A stretch of 64,000 nt of DNA from Strongyloides papillosus (lineage: Eukaryota; Nematoda; Chromadorea; Rhabditida; Strongyloididae), in assembly GCA_005656395.1 (NCBI GenBank), contig SRSI01000071.1, positions 124,001 to 188,000 on the forward strand. Reading direction: 5' to 3'. Below the pieces are notes generated by a model. The model ran no database searches and was not told the origin of the DNA. It was given only the letters and a program-made list of their open reading frames with translations. The translations under genes and the position numbers were made by a program. Below are positions 50,604-64,000 of the stretch, piece after piece; position 1 is the stretch's first letter; each line of letters opens with the position of its first letter.

Positions 50604-52292
50604 TTATGAGATTATTTCTAACTCGTCAACATCTTCAGCTAAAACCTCCTGACTCATTAGTTTTAAGACTCTTTTACTAGGTTTCTTCTCGGCTGTGTAA
50701 CTTGGTTTTGATTGCTGAAGTGTTGGTCCATTATATTTTGTCATAGTATCTTTAATATACCCTCTGACAGAAGTCCATGGATTACCAGTATCTCTACGTG
50801 ACATTGCGATATCATATGATTCATTTGTATCGTTAAAATGAGCTATAACATGAGGGTATCCATGATTAATATTCCTATAAACCTTAATAACACTTGCTCT
50901 GCGATTTAAAATTCTATCTCTCTCTTCAGGTGCCATATCAATGATATGAGGTATTTTTTCTAATAAATATGGTACTTCTGGGTGAGTAAAAAGTGTTGAT
51001 TTATCAGGAATTGTATATGATGATGTTAATAGGGAGTGTGCTAAATTTGTATTACCCTCTCTTCCAATTATACCATATTTTCTAATATATTCAGCTAACT
51101 CTTTCAATTCATTCTCATCATTCTCTATACAAACCATTCTTCTTTTATCAGTCCTTAACGAGATCATTGAATGATAATAAAATTTGCAACATAGCAACTC
51201 TAGAAAATTTGAATCAGGTGGTGGGACATTAATATCAAGTTGTGTTGCAAGGAGGATTTTAATATTATTCATAATAACTGATTCAATAAATAAAATTTGC
51301 CTCTTCCAGCCATCATCACTATCATCAAATTTTTCTATTTTCACTGGAATTGAAAAAATTGTGCTACCTATTTGTTGACCGGGAATATAATTATTAAATT
51401 CATCTTTCAATACAAGTAATTTTATATAATCAGGTAAATCTTCATATTTATATGTTATTTTTTCGAGAAGTGACGGATCTGTCCATGAGTACATAACTGG
51501 GTATATTTCACTATCAACTGCATCACCATAGACATCCTCTAATGTGTATGAATCAACGATATCCGTATAATATTTTGGGAAACTGTTTTCGAATGTAAAA
51601 ACATTCTTATTCCTATTACTTTTTTCTGAATCTTTGTACTTCTTTGAGTCCCAATTATCAATACTAATACCAGTAAATTTAGAGATTAGGCTAACTGAAA
51701 TAAATACTCTATATAAAAGATGTTTGAAAACATACGTGCTTCATCTTCGGAGCTGGAAGTTGTAAATGCTTTAAGTAGTAATAATGCACCTTCGTCTTCC
51801 TCATCAACCAAAAATTTTTCTATATCCTCCTCACTTAAATCTCTTAATTGTTTATTTTTAATTAAACCTAAAATAATATGAATATTACTATCATTATAGT
51901 TTAATAATAAATTTCTTACAATTTGCCAAAATATGACTTAATTTATTAATCCTAGCATATGAATCCTCTTCATCTATTGATTCATCAAAGGTAGCCTCAA
52001 TAATTCTTTCGCTACATATTTTAGCTTTCCTTTTAAGTTCCCTCCTAATCTCCTCATCATCATCATCATAATCTTCTATATCATTGTTTTCCTCCAGAGA
52101 CTTCCGAACCCTTTTCTTTCTACCTCTCTTTTTTTTACCTTTTGGTGGTTCATTTTTTGAAGGGTTTTTAATTTTACAATCCTCTTCATCACACATATTT
52201 AAAAAATTATTTTTTTCTGTTTCTTTCTTGAATATCTCCACAAGTTCATATAATACTTTTTTTTTATCAATTGGTTTTTTATTACCAGACAT
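50604..52292 (-). CDS. Unknown nuclear-looking protein, three exons, 531 residues
   Basis: Exons 52292-51920, 51867-51736 and 51694-50604 join in matching phase 1 to 531 residues. The N-terminal 125 residues are highly charged, with a clear basic nuclear-localisation-type cluster (GKKKRGRKKRVRK) followed by acidic runs (DIEDYDDDDEE). The second exon contains an acidic helix (LSEEDIEKFLVDEEDEGALL). The last exon encodes a compact region with aromatic and hydrophobic periodicity, including YKYEDLPDYIKLLVL, a LELLCCKFYYHSM segment and the conserved-looking VIAHFNDTNESYDIAMSRRD, then a basic tail. I do not recognise a family; a chromatin or transcription role is only a guess from the charge pattern. 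There is no membrane segment or signal peptide. Confidence 0.75.
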
Positions 52293-52981
52293 AATTATAA
52301 CCGTAAACTTAAATAAATATAAAAAATAGTTTAAATAAATAATATAAATAATACTGAAAATACACCTTAAATTAATAGTGATTAAATCAATTAATTAAAA
52401 CTTTTTTCCAATCATATTAATGATAATATACATATAATTTTTTATAAAATACAAACAAATTAACAAGAAATTTATTTTACTAAACATTAATAATTTTATG
52501 TAATTTTTTGTCAGTGAAATCTGTTTTCAAGATTATTAATATATATGTAAATAAAAAAATTTATCTTTCTTAATAAAAAGTAATATTAAAAAAAGAGAGT
52601 TATAATTAAGTAAAGATATAACAAATGCGTCAGGCACACTTTCTTTTTATCAATGTTGAAACATAATATTTGTACTCATCGTTGTAAGAGACATATCTTA
52701 GTAAATTAAAAAACAATGTATACGTAGAAAACTATAGTAATGGAAATCAATAGACCTTTATAGTGTGCGACTTAATTACAAGGAAGGGCCAATAGAAATT
52801 CAAGTTGATTCACAAAAGTCAAAGATTATCATATTATTGGAGATTATTATTAATTTTACTGAATTATATATCAAAATATACTTCCACCCGCTAACAATTC
52901 TTTGCTCCCATCTCATGCATATACAATTAATTATACATAATTTAATAATAAAATATATAGTTAATTTCTTTTGTATGTTTA
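52293..52981. other. Intergenic spacer
   Basis: AT-rich, with the 3' end of the srGAP gene to its right. The plus open frame at 52765-53028 lacks coding character. Confidence 0.45.
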
Positions 52982-55849
52982 TTATTTTGAATTTTCATTC
53001 ATGCATTGAACATCAAGACAACTTATAGCATCGTCACTATCCATATTAGTTAATCTTTTAATTGCTTCTTCCAATTTTGAAACACTACTCTCATTAGGTA
53101 AAATATATGGTACTTGTATTAATGAACTATTCTTTTCTGGATCTCCACAAATTCCGTTTACATTCATTATATTATTTGTTTTTTGATTTAATAAGTTAAT
53201 GTTATTTATTGATGTTGTCCTTCTTGTCCATATTGAATTTCTTGTATCATTTTTAACAGATGGAGATAGCTCGTCCAACGGTGTTAATGTATGCATTGTA
53301 TCTTCGAATCTTAAATTAACATTTATTGGTATACTACGATCATAATTTATGTCCAAATCAGAGGTGTCAGATTGAAAATAATTTCTAAAAATTATAATTA
53401 TATAAAAAGGAATGCAATTTAAAAAAACTTACTCAGATTCCAATGAATTATTTTCCGTAAAATCAGAAGGGGTTTCATTTTTACTCTCACCACCATTAAT
53501 TGTCAGTCCTTTTCCAATACTACTACAATTATTCATTTTATTCATTCTTGGTGATATAATATTTACTTGGTTCATTAAATGATCCTCATCACACTCCATA
53601 TGCGAATTATTAATTGTTGATATCATCCTATATCTTGTCGGTTCTTTTGTATATATAGGCCCAGGTGTAAATTCACTAAATATCTTTTTATGTTTCATAA
53701 TAACACATTTCAAAAAGTCATTAACAAAATTATGGTATAATATTGGATCACGACCTTCCGGAATTGGGAGAATAGCTGGACCAAGACATATTGATAAATT
53801 ATGGGCATCCATACAATTATTTGAACTATGGTCACATATATGATCGAAAAATGCAAATAAATATCTTAATGTTAACCACACTGGTTGTGGAAGATCAAAA
53901 AATATTTTTTTAATACAATCCAAAAATTGGTCCATATTATTTGTCTTCCAACTCTCAACACAATAATCAAACATTGAAAATGGTATCATTGGTTCACGAA
54001 GTTCTCTTAAGTATAATTTTAATAAACCACATATTGCGTGAATATCAGACGCCTTAACACCATTCTTTAACGGATCATTACCTTTCTCAAATTCTTCTCT
54101 AAATGCTAATATGTCACCATTAGTTGCAGATATTCTAAATATTCCTTGCATATCAAGTGCATTATCACGTATAGCTTCAACACATGATATAATTATTGGT
54201 GGTATTAGGCATCCTTTTACAAAACAATACTCCTCAACAGTACCACCAAATAATCGAGGAACATACTCACCAACAATAAGACTTCCAATGCGACGTCTTT
54301 GTTGTTGTCTTGGTGTCATTGGCCCTCCAACAATATTTTTATTTTCTTCCTCATTTTTTGCTAATATACGTATATACATTGCCTCCTGACTACAATCAGA
54401 TTCCAGGAAATCTATTGACTGTAAGAGAGCATATTGAATACCCTCTGATCTTGCTTGTAATCTATTGATAACATTACCGTTAAGAAGATGTATCATGAAA
54501 TAATTAACATATAAATCAATAGCTTCGCCAAGATCATTTGGTTCTTCATTTTTATTTTCATTATTAATAATAGTTTTATCCAACTCAATAAAACCTCTTG
54601 ATATAGTGTAGTTTTGTATATTTTCCTCTGGTGTTGGTATATAAGACATCTTTAAGATATGTAATTCAATTTGTTGTAAACAGTTCCATGTATCCTCAGT
54701 CTCAATATACAAATCAGTTAAACGTTTTTTAATTTGTGAATGTCTTTGTGTCAACTCAGCCATAAGATTATGTCCTCCAACAATATCTTCAATCTCATCC
54801 TCAAATTCATTTTTAAATTTAAAGGGAAATGGATGCATAAATGCATTGTTATTTAATCTTAAAAATTTTGCCTTATCCTTCTTTAAGTCTAAATCATCCC
54901 CAAATTTCATTAAGTTTTCTTTACTTTTTAAATCTTGTGATGTGATGAAATTTTTATGTATACCCAATGCTTCTATTATTTTGTATAACCAGTGATGGGT
55001 ACCCAAATCTGAACAATCCATTAAATCAGAGATATCATCATTGTAGTATTTTGTTATTGCTGCATTGGCTGCCTTGACACATAATATGTATTCATTTCTT
55101 GAACGGTCACATTGTAATTTTATTGAATCATATTTATTTTGCCTCTACAAAAGAAATTGTGATTTTTATTATATTTTAAGTAATATTACCTTTTCTAAAT
55201 GTTTTTTAGCTTCATTTTGCTTTCTTTTAGAGTTAGTTGTAGAAACTTTATCAATTTGTTCTTTAGCATTTTTTAATTTTTGTTTAGCTGTATTATATAA
55301 TTCAGCATTTTTGCAGTAAATTTTCATAGCTGTATACAATTCTTCAATAACTCTGTAAATTTCATTTTGTGCTGTTACAGCAATTTGATTAACAGCTTTA
55401 ACCATTGATAAAGTTGTTTCTTGTCTTGATCCAATTAATGGTATTATAATATTATTAATATATTTAACACCCTCATTTCTAACATTAGCTTCATTTTTAG
55501 TATTTTCAATTAGTAATTTTAATAAATCATATTGCGAATAACTTTCTTTCTCTGATGACTTTCCTTTGTCTTTCTCTTTTTCTAGGTGTCTTATATAGGT
55601 GTTACCTAGTTTTTCTAGACTTTTAGCATACTCCATATCAATTTGATTTTTTTTCTTTAAAAATTCCGAGATATCATTTAGTAATGATATTTGCATATTA
55701 CCACGGTGATAGAAACATTGTATCTGTTCATCCATCTTTTGCTTTATTCCTATAAAAAATATTAATTCTCTATAATAAAAAATAATAAACATACCTTTAA
55801 CATTATGATGAAAATCACTAGGAACGGAACGTTTCTTTAATGAATTCAT
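52982..55849 (-). CDS. srgp-1: SLIT-ROBO Rho GTPase-activating protein (srGAP; F-BAR and RhoGAP)
   Basis: srGAPs bend membranes with an inverse F-BAR domain and switch off Rac/Cdc42-type GTPases, acting in cell contacts and neuronal migration. Exons 55849-55795, 55749-55190, 55144-53433 and 53384-52982 join to 909 residues. The F-BAR region spans about 20-470 (FLKKKNQIDMEYAKSLEKLG near its start, and long helices). The RhoGAP domain begins RLFGGTVEEYC at about 504 and keeps the arginine finger in QGIFRIS, plus GLLKLYLRELREPMIP and NLSICLGPAILP. The C-terminal 200 residues are Ser/Asn-rich. No SH3 domain follows RhoGAP, unlike vertebrate srGAPs; absence of SH3 is, as I recall, also true of the nematode protein. 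The frame stays open from the ATG back to an acceptor near 55928 (TTTTTTTCAG), so a longer N-terminus or a leader splice site is possible. Confidence 0.92.
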
Positions 55850-58800
55850 CCTCAAATATTTATGTCTTTCAATTTTAGTTTTAAATATTACCTTTTTCAA
55901 AATAGAAATGTTATGTAATTTATATCTGAAAAAAAAGATACTTCAATATGTGGGTGTCGTTTAAGGGGAAGGAAGAAAACTTAATAAGTTAAAAAAATTA
56001 AATTAAAAATGAGATGGAAAACTTTATAATATTTTACTCTAGTTTTTGTAAATATTTTCAAAATGACATTTAAAAATATATGCCCTTTTAAAGATATTTT
56101 TAGGAATTTAAAGTATACTTATGATAATTATATTATTAAAAAGTAATACACATAATATGGTAGGAAAGAAAATGAAAAATGAAATGATAGAAGATTAATT
56201 GTGACATTTTATTAATAAAAAAATAAAATAAATATTATTATTAAGACAATAATCAAGAAATAAATAAAGCTCTACATAATCTAATCATTAAAAATCTTCA
56301 CCAACAAATAATATTATTTTTTTAAACATTCTTATGTAACGTAGGCATTACGTAATGTAAACATATATGCCTATCTTATAAAACCAAATGGTCATCCTTT
56401 TGAAGGATACCGAATATAGTAGAGAAAAGAATATTCAGTTTAACAAAATATAAAAAATGAAACAGTAAAAAATTTCCTTACCATTAAATTACAAGCCAAA
56501 TATATTAATGATAGGATTAAAAAATTACATTAATGATGTTTATACGAAAAATGACCAGAAAATTAATAATAATAACTTTTAACTTATTCACTCTCTCAAG
56601 TAGTAGGAAATATATAATTTTATAAAATATATAATGTAAAAAATTATCTTTTTAATTTATATTTTATGCATCAAATATTTTTATATGATTTTTTATTAGG
56701 CATCCTCCTATGTTAACTAAAGATACTTTCTTTTTTTGTTATCCAAATCATTAGACAATATATTAAGATTAAAAATAAAATTTTTTTCCCTTTTTAATAT
56801 TATAATTTTTTATGAGGCTTTTTTTTCTTGTTTTAAACAAATTTTAATAAAAGTATATCTCATTTTTAAAATATTGTATTTTTTAGTTTTTATGTAATTT
56901 CTAAAATTGAATGCTTCAAAAAACCAATAATTATTTTTCTTTACAAATGTAATATGTATTTATTGCATGTGAGCGATAAAAATTAAATGTATAATGGGTG
57001 CGATAAGATATTTTTAAGGAAGATAAACAGCTAGAAACCTTTATTAGAAATGTAAAATATCCATCCTAAGAGTGGATGTATTTTTTTTTATTTTAGTCTT
57101 CAATAACTTTCTTTCGCTATCCATCATACATTTAATAATAAATATGGTAAAAAAACCTATTATAAAGATGGAAGGGATAATAAATAAACATTCAATAAAT
57201 TGTTTTTGAATCAAAAGTGAAACGAAATATACTTTAGGTTAGTCAAAATGGTAAAAAAACGAAGTATATATATTAGTTGAAAAGAAGATAAAGAGGAAAA
57301 GTTTATAATATCATTAGCTTATTATTATATTGATAAATGTGTTTTTGATTGTAGGGAGGGTAATATATGTATATCAATAAATAATTTATGTTCTATTCAA
57401 ATAGCTTAAACTTTAAAATTTTACTACATTATAATAGAAAAAGATATTTTACTATTTATTAAAATAATATTCAATCGTTCATAATAAGTAGTTAAAAACA
57501 TTAGTCTTTAAATTATCTTATATTATTTATAATAAATATTAATAATAATATCTCAAGTATCCATATTTTTAAAATGTATATGTAAATGATAAAAAGGAAG
57601 TGGATTTAGAAAAGTGTAGATCACTTAAAGGGTGGAAAAACTATTCCATTTGACACAATAGTAGAATGAGTTATTGTTTTGTGACCACAACTACTCACAT
57701 CTTTCATATACATATTCGCACTCTTGTATTAAAAAGAATTGGCATGTTAAAACAAGAGCCAAAATGTAAAAACTTACTCATTTGTTTAGTCTTGAATGAG
57801 ATATATATAATGTTGGCATAGAAGACGTATTATTATTCCTCCATCTTGTTCAATCATATTATAAAAGTTCAGAGGTATAAGGATTAAATAATATTTCAAT
57901 AATAAACGCGCCTCTCGACCCACTTTTTTTTTAATAATCTTATATAATACTAATATATATAATAACACTTCAAAGGGAATATTAGAAAAATTAAATATTA
58001 AATTTACTTTCTTTTTTGATTATAATAGTAAATGTTATGTAATACATCTATATAAATAATGATTTTAATTAATTATCTCCAAATAAAATACTACCTCTAC
58101 AATTGTGTAATATAATTTTTTTGCAACAGTATATATCAAAATTATAAATAAAAAAGTTTAATAAGATTAAATAATTTAAATAACAATAAAATGCATCATT
58201 AGTAGAAACAAATGTGATATTATCACTTAAATTAATCTTTTCACACTCCTTTAGCTACAAGGTTGAACAGAAGGAAGTTGTTAACTTTTTAACGACAAAT
58301 TTAATAAAAATGTACAATATAATATATACTTAGCAAAAATTTTTCTTAATAAAATATTCATTTATAGAGTATGAATGTCAAATTAAGGGATAATTTATGA
58401 TAGTATTAAGTCTAGTTTATAGATACAAATTTTACATCTTAAAACACATTGACAGATTGAGAAAATCTTGTTAAAAGAGAACATTAAATTAAATATTATA
58501 AAAATAAAATAAAATTTTGTTCCCATGGAAAATTTTTAACAGTATACTTATAATTTTTTTTTGATTTTAACATTGTTTATGAATATATTTTACAATAAAA
58601 TATAATCAATTCTCGAAATATTTATATAATATTCTATTTATAGTGTAAATTTTAAATTTTTATTAACAAACCAAAAGAAATAAAAAGTATATGTACTTTT
58701 GAATACATTATAATAAGTTGTTAAGATTGATTTGTTTTTAGAAATTTTTTGATTTTTGATATGTAATTAAAAATTAATAATAATTATTGAAATTGTGAAA

Positions 58801-61357
58801 TTTTTCTATAAACATATGAAAAATTTTTAATATAGATCTACTATAATGCTCTACAGGGGGGAGAGTAGGACACTATTTACATAAAATTCTTCATTTTAGT
58901 AAATGTTATGGGAATATATAAAAGATTACTTTTATGTCTAGCGGTGGAGTGATCTTATGAATAGAATATATATACATATCTTTTCAATAGAAATTCATTT
59001 AATTTTGATTAAGTGTTTTGTTACAAAGACAAATTTATAATATTGAAAAAAGAAATTATACGGCATTGATATTAGAATCTCAATAAGACTTATTAAAAGT
59101 AAAAAAAATTTGTCAAAAGAGTGTAATTAAATGAAGGACGAGTAACACGCACCTCATCATGGCAAATAAGTCTTTATTAACTATTTGAAATTAATAAAAA
59201 TGTTGGTTTTTAGTAGTATTATAATTATACCTAACTTTAGTTTTATTATTTTATAGTTAACTGAGGTAAAAAGAGAATTTAAAATTCTCTAACAATTTTT
59301 GTGAACTAAACTAAAAAACATTTTTATTTAATTTTTTTGATATATTTATTGATATGCATATGAATATAGATGATAAAATCAATGAAAGTACATATAATTG
59401 AATATATATAATAATAAAATTGTTATGATGTTGATAAGTAGGATATTGATAAGTAAACTCTACACATTAAGCATTTTCTGCTGATTTTATGACAATGAAA
59501 TAACATTATGATGGCAAAAAAGTAAATTTGTATTATTATAAGACAATATCACATTAAATCTAAATTTATATTTTATTTTTACGTTTTTGATTAGTGAAAA
59601 TGAAGTTGATATATTTTAATGATTCTCACATAATAATAATTAATTTTTTTTCCTATTCATATAATCTAATTCATTGAATATATATATATATCAAGAGTAG
59701 TGAGAAAAAAATTATAGAATAGTAAGTGTGTTGAAGAAAATTAAAATTAGTAATAATTAAAAATGTTGTTCTCACGAATTTTGACAAAGTAGGGTATAGA
59801 TAAAAAAGGTTAAAATAGGATTATAATAACAACAAATGGAGACAAAGATTCTCAAAGATAGATAATAAATATAGATTTTTTTATTCCTTGTATTGTGTCT
59901 TAGGATTAAGCTTATGTCATTTTATAACAACCAATTGATATTTATATATTTTAAAAAAGATTAAATAACTGTTTGAAAAAAATTAAAGTAAAATAGAAAT
60001 GTAACTATAGAAAAGTATTATTTTAAACTTCAAATATTATACAATAACCTTCAATGAAAATTTTTTTATTTTTTCCTCCATTACAATTAAGATTTTCATG
60101 ATGTAATTGTCGACACGATGGATGTAAAAAACGGAGTTTCCTTTTAGTATTTCTAAAATAATGTTGAATAAGGTTTTATGAATATATATTTTATAGATAA
60201 ATTTGAATTGTATCAATAAAAATATGTAAGTTAACAATAAAATTATGACACTTAAAATAATATCATATTTTGATGTTACAATTAAACGTATAATAAATAA
60301 CCTATATTAATAATTGAAGTATTATAAAAAACATGAATGAATGTACCAAAACAATTTTTGTGAAGGTATGAATATTTATGTATGCATATTCAAACAATGC
60401 CATAGATAGGAAAGGATGATAAAGTTATTTAATGTACAATATTCTTATAATAATAATTTGAACATGAACCTTCGTTCTTTTTTTTGTGCCTATCAAAAAC
60501 TTGTTACTTTCATCAACTTTATATACTTTTATGGAGAAATTTTTATTATTATGTATATAGAAAGACATTAGTTTAATGTTTCAATTTTTTCATATTATGT
60601 GACATACTTTATCTAAGAGTACGTTAACTACAACTTACCTTAATGCATTACTATTTCATATATATATAATTATTAATTGATATAATATATAAAAAAAGGT
60701 CATAAATTCTGTTAGAAAGTTAAGTTCTAAGAACACAATTTTCATGTTGATTTATGTGAATCAGAGATAATATATATTTAAGTATCTTAAGTGAATAAAC
60801 ATATATATTTATATGTGTCATTTGTGATATTTAATGTACTTTGTGAAGCGAAATTGTTTTAACATTATTTTTTAAAAATATTTTTATTTGTAATAACTTG
60901 TAAGTAATTACAATTTCTTCATTTTTCCTTCCTCCAATAATTTTATGTAAATACAACTATCAATAATAGGAATTTTAGTTTTCATATCATTTAAAATTAT
61001 CTTCATATTCATAAATTATTAAAAAGATACCGTATCATTAATGAACTTCCTTGATATAGACATTATTTTTAGAGCATACACTTAATAATTAAAAAATAAT
61101 AGAGAATCAAAGCAAATTTATTAATATCACAATCAAAAAAATAACTTTTTTTTAATCAAAATTTTTTTAAAAAAGATTTGCTTAGTTTAGTGTAAAAAAA
61201 TTTGTTACAATACTGTCATTACATGATGATCAAATGTTATCATTACATTATTTGGATCTCGATAAACTGATGATGGCTAATATCTTGTGTGTTGTTTCTA
61301 TCCCTTTCAATCTGCTTAATACTATTCTAAAAAAACTTTTTTAAAAATTTATATTTC
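55850..61357. other. Gene-poor spacer, 5.5 kb
   Basis: AT-rich. The only non-trivial open frame (57968-57786, minus; includes MIEQDGGIIIRLLCQH) has no ATG at its start and no splice partner that fits. No RNA gene or repeat recognised. Confidence 0.4.
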
Positions 61358-61727
61358 TTATGCTTCAGCATTTCCATAAAGAGAGTTATATGGTACATAA
61401 TAACCTTCAATAGGTAGATTGGAGGATCTTCCAAATCGTACAAATGGTTGAGGTGCCGCATTACGTTTTAAAGCAAATTCTTGCATTTCATTATCCATTG
61501 AACGTTTCCCAAATCTGATATTGAGATGCTATTTACTAAGATTTTGTTTAAACGTACCTAACTAATGCATTTCTCATTCCAGCTCTTCCAAAACGTACAA
61601 GAGCATTTCTCATGGCTCTTTTTTCAGGTGAAAATCCAATGGATGATTCATCATATTGCTGTGCATTTGCGATAAAGATAGCAGCAAATACAGTTAATAA
61701 TATTGTTAATACAATATATGATTGCAT
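61358..61727 (-). CDS. flp-11: FMRFamide-like neuropeptide precursor FLP-11
   Basis: The precursor is processed in neurons into C-terminally amidated peptides that act on G-protein-coupled receptors; in C. elegans flp-11 peptides from the RIS neuron promote sleep. Exons 61727-61558 and 61514-61358 (43-base intron, AG|A Arg join inside a peptide) give 108 residues. A signal peptide (about 1-22) precedes EKR. Then come AMRNALVRFG followed by R, AGMRNALVRFG followed by KR, and after a spacer ending KR, NAAPQPFVRFG followed by R. Each Gly is the amide donor. These match the C. elegans FLP-11 set (AMRNALVRF, ASGGMRNALVRF, NGAPQPFVRF) closely, which makes the assignment secure. The second peptide lacks the Ser-Gly of the C. 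elegans form. An acceptor CATTATAG about 13-20 bases upstream of the ATG suggests trans-splicing. A C-terminal 24-residue tail is not obviously a peptide. Confidence 0.95.
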
Positions 61728-61813
61728 TATTATAGTGTATCTATAATGATAGGAATGATTAATTATTATTTAGGGAGATTGTAAAAAAAATATATATGTA
61801 TATATTTTTATAG

Positions 61814-61862
61814 ATGAAGTATGTTTTACTTTTGGTATTTGTTAAGCTTTTATATTGCGATT
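61814..61862 (+). CDS. Possible first exon of a tiny secreted peptide gene
   Basis: Directly after an acceptor (TTTTTATAG) an ATG opens MKYVLLLVFVKLLYCD, a signal-peptide-like hydrophobic stretch, followed at once by a strong donor (GTAAGTATAA). Joining to the acceptor CTTTTTAG near 61950 would give a 22-residue product ending in a stop; a longer gene with exons further right is also possible, but I could not find them. It lies head to head with flp-11, under 90 bases apart. It may be chance. Confidence 0.2.
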
Positions 61863-64000
61863 GTAAGTATAAATAATTTTACTTAGCCTGTAGCTGTTTT
61901 TATTTGAAAGCATATTCATTTATCAATTGACCACACCTACTTCTTTTTAGATCCTAAGGTTATAAATTAGTAATAATATTTGATAAAAATTAATATTAAA
62001 TATCTTGAAGGAGTAATTAACCTACACAAATATTTACAATATACTGTATATTAATGTTATTAATATGAAAAAAATAATCCTTAAATTGTTAATTTTAGAT
62101 TTTTACAAAAATAATAAAATGACGTGATAGATTTTTGAGTTTCTACTTCTATCTCCTTAAAAATCCAATCGTTATTGGGATACAAAAAAAATTTTTACCA
62201 CTAATTTTTATTTGTTTATTATCAGTACCAAAATATTTTGGTAAAAAAGCAACTTTTATAGTTGTGTAATTGGAGAAGAAATGTAAAAATGATTTGTATT
62301 TCATTAAAAAATAAATAAAAAAAGTTATAATATTCATCTTCTATTTTTTTTAAATATTTTTTTTCTGGAATTATATTTATAATGTACATAAATTTTAAAA
62401 TTAATTTTACCAATGGTGTAATATTATTGTCAAATTAATAGTTTAAGTTAAAAACTGGACATTTTGAATTAAAAATTTCTAACAATAAAAGTTTACTTTT
62501 ATTATACGAAGTATGGGAAAGAAGATTATATAACTTCTATTTTCAATAGGTTAATAATGATATATCTATTTATTTTAAATTTAATATCCTAATAAATAAT
62601 TTTATTTAAACTTTTTCATCACACAAACACATATATTTTTTATTTTGATTCAGTGTTATAAAGAGATGGTTTTGTGATATCATATCATGATATAAAGTTA
62701 TGATTTTATGTTTAATTAATATTTAATGAAGGAGTCTTCTTTTTTCTCGTGATCGAGGGAGAGTTAAATTTTTTAGTTCTTCAAGAAGATTAGTTATTTA
62801 ATTAAAGTTCTAAAATGCTTATATATAAAATCTTTTATGATATTAAATTTTTAGTTTATTATCGTTTAAGAAATATAATTTATTTTCAAATCATTGTTAT
62901 ATCATATTATTCATTTAAATTGATATCATAAAGAAATAAGAACATTTTTTATAGTTATTATTACAACAACTATTAACTTTTCTTTAATAGCAACATATAA
63001 TTAAAAAATAAAGACTTTAACCATTTTTAACATTAAACTTTAAAATATTTTTAAAAGAAAAGTTGATTGATAAAAATAAACATTTACGATACTAATTATT
63101 TCTAATTTTCCTATAATTAACTTTACTAAAAATTAGAAATGATATACTATTTGTGAATTAAAAAATTTTTTATTTATCAACCACTTACTCTTTGGTTAAA
63201 CTAAATATATAATTTATTAAGGATATAAAATTAATATTCTTCCTTCACTATTTATTTATTAGTAACAATTATTATTTTTAATTGGTTTCCAATTTATCAT
63301 AAATGGTTTTCATATTTCATATATATTAAATATTTTAATTAGAAATGGCCATTTATGTTATAACAATAAAATTTTGTCATTCAAACTACATATATATTTA
63401 TAAACATAATTAGTACAATTTTCTAAAATTATCTCCAAATAATATTTGCTTTTTGATTACTAATTATTTAAGAAAAAGAAAAATCTATTTTAAGTAGAAG
63501 AGGAAATTGATGTTTACAATGATTTAGAAGAAGAGGAAACGCAATTAATTATTATTTATTAATTAACCTATCATTTATTTACCTAGTAGTACCATAATTT
63601 TATAAAATTAATTTTTTTATTTCTTGTTACATCAAAAAAGATTATTTATTCTGCATTTACTCAATTTTATTCTTAAAAATTCCTAGCGCGACTAACAATG
63701 TTTATCCAATAAAACATCTTTCCAATAAAGGGTAGTTTTCATTCTTGACTAGCTAAAGTTATATCAAAAATCTTCAAAATTATTCAAAAAACCAATAAAT
63801 TTAATATAACTATTTATTCAAACTTTTAACATTAGTTGTTTTGGTAGATGTTACTGTAAATTGTAAAAATAAATGTTAGCCTATTTTGTCTTCGTTGAAA
63901 TGTTATAAATTGAAAGATGATAATTTAATATATAAAAATTATATCTCTTTCATATATTATTCCTCACTACAAAGATCCTAATTAATATTTGATGGTAACA
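61863..64000. other. AT-rich spacer to the window edge
   Basis: No gene that I can support. A minus frame at 62337-62149 (62 codons) ends with NFFCIPITIGFLRR and has an ATG, but its composition is close to chance. Confidence 0.4.

Noticed and set aside
62149..62337. 62-codon minus frame ending in a dibasic pair
   Set aside because: Weak coding character and no typical signal peptide cleavage or peptide core; probably chance.
1..64000. tRNA, rRNA, SL RNA and CRISPR features
   Set aside because: Looked for conserved tRNA B-box sequences, rRNA blocks, spliced-leader sequence and regularly spaced repeats; none was recognised by eye.

Overview
This is a very AT-rich stretch of animal nuclear DNA (by eye roughly one base in five is G or C). 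Its genes have short introns of about 45-70 bases that begin GTAAG/GTAAT and end TTTNAG. Together with a PIEZO channel like pezo-1, a receptor guanylyl cyclase, an FMRFamide-like neuropeptide gene that is clearly flp-11, and several start codons sitting 10-40 bases downstream of an isolated TTTNAG acceptor (as expected for spliced-leader trans-splicing), this points to a nematode, most probably a Strongyloides-like clade IV parasite. The species is inference.

Layout, left to right. 1-1866 (minus): 5' two exons of V-ATPase subunit a, running off the left edge. 3903-7600 (plus): nine-exon receptor guanylyl cyclase. 8391-9019 (plus): small secreted reeler-domain protein. 9702-10967 (plus): EGF-repeat single-pass membrane protein. 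11307-14039 (minus): CCR4-NOT subunit 2 (NOT2) with an unusually long C-terminal tail. 16108-19446 (plus): type II coiled-coil membrane protein resembling GOLM1/GOLM2, with a complete forkhead gene (16806-18160, minus) inside its third intron. 22750-23397 (plus): unknown 99-residue protein. 24034-24360 (plus): small secreted precursor with an allatostatin-C-like disulfide ring. 24554-33219 (minus): complete PIEZO channel, five exons, 2824 residues.

33220-45340 is a 12 kb gene-poor stretch. It holds a GC-elevated block (34907-35471) and a decayed, frameshifted LTR-retrotransposon reverse transcriptase (about 36600-36930). It also holds a few isolated exon-like segments. 45341-47461 (plus): quiescin sulfhydryl oxidase. 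49186-49253: microRNA-precursor-like hairpin. 49618-50043 (minus): unknown secreted protein. 50604-52292 (minus): unknown nuclear-looking protein in three exons. 52982-55849 (minus): srGAP (F-BAR plus RhoGAP) like srgp-1. 61358-61727 (minus): flp-11. The remainder to 64000 is mostly non-coding, with one possible tiny secreted peptide gene at 61814.

The genes are independent eukaryotic loci, not an operon. Exon joins were worked out by hand from reading frame, splice consensus and protein family. The totals were checked to be multiples of three, but none of it has been tested against transcripts.
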